A stretch of 64,000 nt of DNA from Mercenaria mercenaria (Eukaryota > Mollusca > Bivalvia > Venerida > Veneridae), in contig NC_069375.1 in the NCBI RefSeq assembly GCF_021730395.1, positions 11,803,001 through 11,867,000 on the forward strand. Direction: 5' to 3'. Below are positions 59,426 to 64,000 of the stretch, piece after piece. The notes under the pieces were generated by a model. The model was given only the letters and a program-made list of their open reading frames with translations. It had not been told where the DNA came from and did no database searches. Made by a program: the position numbers and the translations under genes. Each line of letters opens with the position of its first letter. Position 1 is the first letter of the stretch.

Positions 59426-59704
59426 TAGGTGTGAGAGACATAATTAATGGAAATATCCTACATTTCATGAACACAATTTTCCTTTGATGATGTGCTGATG
59501 ATTTTATAAAAGCATCAATTAAGCATCCTTTTAATAATTTGAAAATAAAATAGTTCCTCTACAAATTCGTTTGTTAAAAGTTTGTTGCTGGCGTTTCTTC
59601 ATTGCACATGTCTCGTAACAATAGAGAAAAGTGACCACATCCTAGCGACCATGTTTCAACATATCTAAGTAGGTTATATAATTTTTGGATCAAATTATCT
59701 CAAA

Positions 59705-60239
59705 ATGAGACCGACTGTCATGCCGTTCGATGATTTTTCTACTTTTCTACCTTTGTGCATGTCTGGAATAGGATCGTCCTCAGAACGACAATTACATTTA
59801 TTAGATTCATTTACTTCTCACAAATGCAGTTTCAGAGGCTGGACTATTTTCTCTCCTGTACAAACAAAGCAACATGCACAATTATTTTCATATGTATTAC
59901 AGTACATATTTAAAGAAGATGTTTCATTTGATTTCCACCACAACCCTGAATATAAGGCTTTAAGTAGTGTAAGTATTAGTTTATCTGTAAGATGCTGTTT
60001 CCGTTTCATTGATCATACGTTGCCACATTCTCCTTAATATAATTTTTCTCCGTATTTCGGCAGAAAGGCAACACATCACAATGCCACAAACGTATACTGA
60101 AAAGAGAGTAAGTAAATATTGTATAAGTCAAATGCTTACAACTATTCTATCTTTATGTGACAGTGAACAATTATATACACTTCTTCAGTGGCTTGCTGGT
60201 CAATGGTCAAAACGTTTCCCTATTGGTTTCGACAATTGA
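59705..60239 (+). CDS. Small possible coding locus, unrecognised (2-3 exons)
   Basis: An open stretch from ATG 59705 reads MRPTVMPFDDFSTFLPL and reaches a strong donor AGT/GTAAGT at 59969. Downstream, after the acceptor TTTCGGCAG at 60063, the frame ending at TGA 60239 reads RVSKYCISQMLTTILSL then LLQWLAGQWSKRFPIGFDN, which looks protein-like. One reading in perfect phase uses exons 59705-59968, 60064-60107 and 60164-60239 (127 residues), but its second intron would be only 56 nt. The other keeps 60064-60239 as one exon and needs a different upstream donor. The true 5' end may be further left. I recognise no family. It could be the 3' end of a real gene or a decayed copy. Confidence 0.35.
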
Positions 60240-60804
60240 TTTTGCTCGGACCGAAGGCAATAGTTTTGACTTTTAGCCGGCAAGCCGTCAACAAGTGTTT
60301 TATTTCATGATGTCAGAAATTAAAATTCAGTTTTAACTTCAAATTCTTATTTTACTAGCCAAGTATACGCACTGAATATAGACCGGTCTTATGACACAAA
60401 CTCTGGACCGGTGATTATGTAATGTTATCGGCTGTCAGACAGACGTTCAACGTTACATTCTTTTCGCACGACAGAATATATTTCAAATGGCTTGCTCTTG
60501 CTTAGGAATATAGGACGAGCCATGGTAACGGTTTTGTGAGCAGTGTCAAAGCTTTCACGACAATTTCTGTTTCATTTGCCGTCATTAAAACGAAAATAGG
60601 TTGGTATTTTCATTTATAGATACGCATGTTCACTATCAGACTTATTTTTGGCAATATAATGTTATTCGGCTTCAAATAAGTGACTATCATTGAACAAAAT
60701 ATGAAAATAGAAAAGTACACCTGATGCCATTTTCTTAAATATCACGGATTTCATGTCAACCCATTTCCTATGTCACGGATTTCTCTCTATAGTTTAAAAG
60801 ATAA
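60240..60804. other. Non-coding DNA between the small locus and a SINE
   Basis: No gene or repeat recognised; it would be 3' flank or UTR if the locus at 59705-60239 is real. Confidence 0.4.
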
Positions 60805-61098
60805 GCCCGCCCGCTTAGCTCAGTAGGGAGAGCGTTGGTCTACGGATCGCAGGGTCGCTGGTTCGATCCCCGGGCGGGGCGTATGTTCTCCGTGACGATT
60901 TGATAAAAGACATTGTGTCTGACATCATTCGTCCTCCACCTCTGATAATTCATGTGGGGAAGTCGGCAGTTACTTGCGGAGAACAGATTTGTACTGGTAC
61001 AGAATCCAGGAACACTGGTTAGGCTAACTGCCCGCCGTTACATGACTGAAATACTGTTGAAAAACGGCGTTAAACCAAAAAAAAAAGAAAAAGAAAAG
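60805..61098 (+). mobile_element. tRNA-headed SINE, family B, full copy
   Basis: The head CTTAGCTCAGTAGGGAGAGC plus GGTTCGATCCC, with an anticodon loop reading CTACGGA, suggests origin from a tRNA-Arg(ACG). The acceptor and T stems no longer pair well, so it is not a working tRNA gene. The body ends CGGCGTTAAACC followed by an A-rich tail. Confidence 0.85.
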
Positions 61099-61861
61099 TT
61101 TAAAAGATATAAGAATATGGATAATTTTGGTGATGTTCTTTATTGAAAATTTGTCCATGTTTCATTAAAAAATAACAAACATTTCATGTATCAATAAACG
61201 TGTCCATTTCGGTAATCAACAGGTCGTTAACGTTTTTCAGTTGTCCTTGGTTAAAATGTAGGCCAGAAAAATCAGACGACAAAGACAACCGCCAAATCGA
61301 AGTGCACTATGGGATACCTAAAGGAATACACTCCGATCAATGTGGAAGTTCTGAATCGACTGTCATAAATAATTTTGTAAAAGAACAGAAATGTTGTAAA
61401 GGTTAACCCCTTGATAGATCGGTCAAGTACTGTAAAGTCGCAGTTAAGTGCGTCAGTTCCATGACCGGTCCATAACTCTACCATTCATCAATAAATCTCA
61501 AAATTACTTCGTAACAATGTATCCCATAAAGAAATAACGTGTTAACTGCAAAACAATCCCCAAGGCCCCTGTCTAAAACGTCAAAGTCACATTTAGTAGT
61601 CAAAGGTAATAGGTAGTTTTTTTGTCCGGTCAATAACTTCACTTTACGCCGATGGGTATTCAAGTTACTTATCACAAACGGTCGCCACAACAAAGTGATT
61701 TGTCACATGTCAGACCAAGACCTCTAGCTCAAGGTGAAGGTCATACTTGGAGATCAAATTTGTTGGGGTTTTTTTGACTGTACATAAAATTACTTCACTT
61801 TTATATAATAAAGTGCAATACAAGATATTTTTTCATCGGTTGTCCCACTAATTTAAAAACG
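61099..61861. other. Non-coding DNA between a SINE and the I-type LINE
   Basis: AT-rich with no supported gene. A segment near 61650-61760 (TTCAAGTTACTTATCACAAACGG, ACCTCTAGCTCAAGGTGAAGGTCA in part) recalls the GGTCA-rich repeat units seen elsewhere. Confidence 0.35.
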
Positions 61862-64000
61862 AAATTATGTCTTCTTCTTCTTCTTGTCGTTCGCATCTAC
61901 AGTCAGACCAGTAGCCTCGATGAAACTTGTGGTTTGCCGAAGATCCTCAATGCCTCCATACAGTTTCTGGTGGATTGAGATATCTATCGGCCAAGTCGCA
62001 GCTCGCTCCTGGTCGTGCCTTTTACATCTCTGAAGTATATGCTCCGCAGTCTGATCTTTTTCACCACATGGACAAGTTGGCGAAGATGTCAGTCTGTATC
62101 TCTTGTACATGTGAGCATTGAGCTTGTTGTGCCCTGAGCGGAGCCTGACCATCATCACTTGTTCAGACCGATCAAGGAGATGAAAAGCATCTTCCTCCAT
62201 CCTTGGTCTCGTTAGTGCCTTGATGATGGTGACTTTCAAGAAGTAACTCACAGGTTCTGTTGGTTGTTCTGACTGAGCTCCTAGCTTAGCCAGTTTGTCT
62301 GCCTCTTCATTGTCTGCAAGTCCTGCAGGTTATACTCAGGCTCTGCATTCTCCTGGCTAGCTGCGGAGCTTTATTGTTGATCAGAGCTTCCATGACAGAC
62401 AGAGCAGCTGTGAAAAAGACAACTGAGGAGCTTTCTTCTGCCGAGTCTTCAACCATTGAGACGGCCTTCATTAGTGCTTCAGTCTCTGCCTTGTAGTTGC
62501 TGCAGTGTTTTCCTGTGGCTGCATGTAGTGTTTCTCTCTTGCCAGATGGGTATTGAATGAAAACTCCTGCTCCTCAATCTTTGACGGCGCATGTGGCTGA
62601 TCCGTCTGTATAGACATGAGTCCATAATTCCGGAGGATAGTCTTCATTGATCATAGCAAGTGTGAGGCTCTTCCGAATGCCTTCACTTTTGCTTCCCGCG
62701 GTCAAGACGAGGAACAGCAAGTCTCACAGTCACTGAGGACAGATCATTCGCTAGTGGGTTTATGATGTCTTCACTACCTAGGGGAGTCGTTGGTATGCTC
62801 AGCTCAGTTTTGAATTCTCGGTTGAGTTTCTTTGCCTCATGTACGAAGCTGCTACGTTTGAGCCGATTCTTTGTGTAGCCATTTAGCTTGGCTTTTATGG
62901 GATGGTCTTGAAAAGACCTGAACTTCTCTGCTTGAAGCAGAACCTTTGCATGTCTTCTGTCTTGTAACGGCTGTGTGCCTGTTAGCTTCTCCATGAAGGA
63001 GATTGGTGTAGACTTTGTAGCACCTGTCATGATCCGCAATGCTTTGTTCTGAACCTTGTCAAAAGCCTGTTGGTTAGTTTTGGCAGTAGTGGACCAGGCA
63101 GTTCAGCTATTCTCTAAATGGGGTCTCACTGTTCCCTGATATACTGTCTTGAGTATTTGCTCATTTGCTCCCCACGTTGTTCCAGCAAGTTTGCGCATCA
63201 TTGCAAGCTTTCTACGGGCCTTCCCTTCTGCTTGACTAATGTGGGGCTTCCAGGTTAGCCGTTTGTCAAAGGTCACTCCAAGGTATTTTGCCTCGTCTGC
63301 TTCAATCAGCGAAGTATTTCCCATCTTGATTTTACCCGCCCTCTGCTTTGGCGACAGGGAGAATAGTGTGGTGGACGATTTCTCTGTATTGATCGATACA
63401 TACCAATCTTCAGCCCAAGCTTCTTGCATCTTGTATGTGGCTGTAGTGGTATGTTCTTCCTTACACCATAACACCAGATCGTCAGCGCAGAGAGCAGCCT
63501 TAACTCCTTTCGGTAGTTCAGACACCAGATCATTGATGAAAAGCAAGAAAAGTGTAGGGGATAAGACTCCGCCTTGTGGGACACCATGACGCACCAGGAA
63601 CTTCCTACTGGTAGCATGTTCTAAACTGACTCTTGCTCTCCTGTTGTGGAGGTATGACTTAATCCACCTCAGCATGTGACCTCCTACTCCAGTCCTCATC
63701 AGCTTGACGAGGAGTCCATCAGTCTACACTTTGTCAAACGCCCTCTGCAGATCAATCCATGCTGTAAGCACGACTTTCTGCTCTTGGAAGGCGTCCTCTA
63801 TCTCTTGCGATAGATAAGTGGTTTGGTCCTCAGTGGAGCGGAATTGTCTGAAGCCAGCTTGTTGCGTTGCAAATAGGTTGTTAGTCTCTATGTACCACTT
63901 CAGGCGTGCATTCACAATCCTCTCCATGGTCTTTCCAATACAGCTGGTTAGACTGATTGGACGGTAGCTTGCAGCCTTCTCTGGATCCTTCCCTTTCTTG
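61862..64000 (-). mobile_element. I-type LINE with RNase H region, 3' part
   Basis: It runs off the right edge; its 3' end is at about 61862 with a short TTC (GAA on its own strand) run. Reverse transcriptase motifs: QQAGFRQFRSTEDQ, VLTAWIDLQRAFDKV, HGVPQGGVLSPTLFLLFIN and CADDLVLW. Then AKYLGVTFDKRLTWKPHI, then an RNase H-like region with VYTDGSAT near 62600, and a C-terminal CPCGEKDQTAEHILQRC zinc-knuckle-like segment. The frame changes several times, so this copy is broken. The presence of RNase H places it nearer the I/R1/LOA group than the intronic LINE at 31650-34950. Confidence 0.85.

Noticed and set aside
60805-60885. Functional tRNA-Arg gene
   Set aside because: Acceptor and T stems mispair, and the sequence continues into a dispersed body with a TTAAACC tail found in other copies.

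Overview
The window looks like a clam-type bivalve genome: AT-rich, intron-rich animal DNA. It is full of repeats I recognise from bivalves: tRNA-headed SINEs ending in a TTAAACC tail, small MITEs, tandem-repeat-containing MITEs ending in GGAC runs, and Jockey/CR1-like and I-like LINEs. The taxonomic call rests on this pattern and on the gene types, not on a search.

Region 1 (1-39.6 kb, + strand) is the main content. It holds two head-to-tail paralogues of a secreted or surface-anchored CUB-cadherin protein. Gene A enters from the left edge: 13 exons seen, 160-13980, 561 residues, lacking its N-terminus. Gene B is complete by my splice reading: 18 exons, 16668-39190, 740 residues. Every splice phase in B joins in frame, from a signal-peptide exon through two CUB domains and about four cadherin-like repeats to a short hydrophobic C-terminal tail. 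Gene A shows the same exon order and phases, and four internal exons have identical lengths. The introns differ mainly by inserted repeats. Remains of a further CUB unit may lie between the two genes.

Region 2 (39.6-43.1 kb) is intergenic. It holds a 1.19-kb near-perfect palindrome with an 8-bp target duplication and a roughly 43-bp minisatellite of about 20 units.

Region 3 (43.1-46.4 kb, - strand) is a two-coding-exon TRIM-type gene, 762 residues: RING, two B-boxes, coiled coil and a C-terminal beta-propeller-like region. Its RING finger is split by about 100 residues of Ser/Pro/Lys-rich sequence.

Region 4 (46.4-64 kb) is mostly repeats: SINEs, a large foldback element with trinucleotide runs, a 640-bp direct repeat pair 4.5 kb apart, and several arrays of 140-150-bp units. 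A small possible coding locus lies at 59.7-60.2 kb. An I-type LINE with an RNase H region runs off the right edge.

The two CUB-cadherin genes are the best candidate for something undescribed. They combine CUB and cadherin-like modules, including repeats with a conserved cysteine pair, and their C-terminal tails have diverged. Adhesion or recognition at the cell surface is an inference from the domains only.
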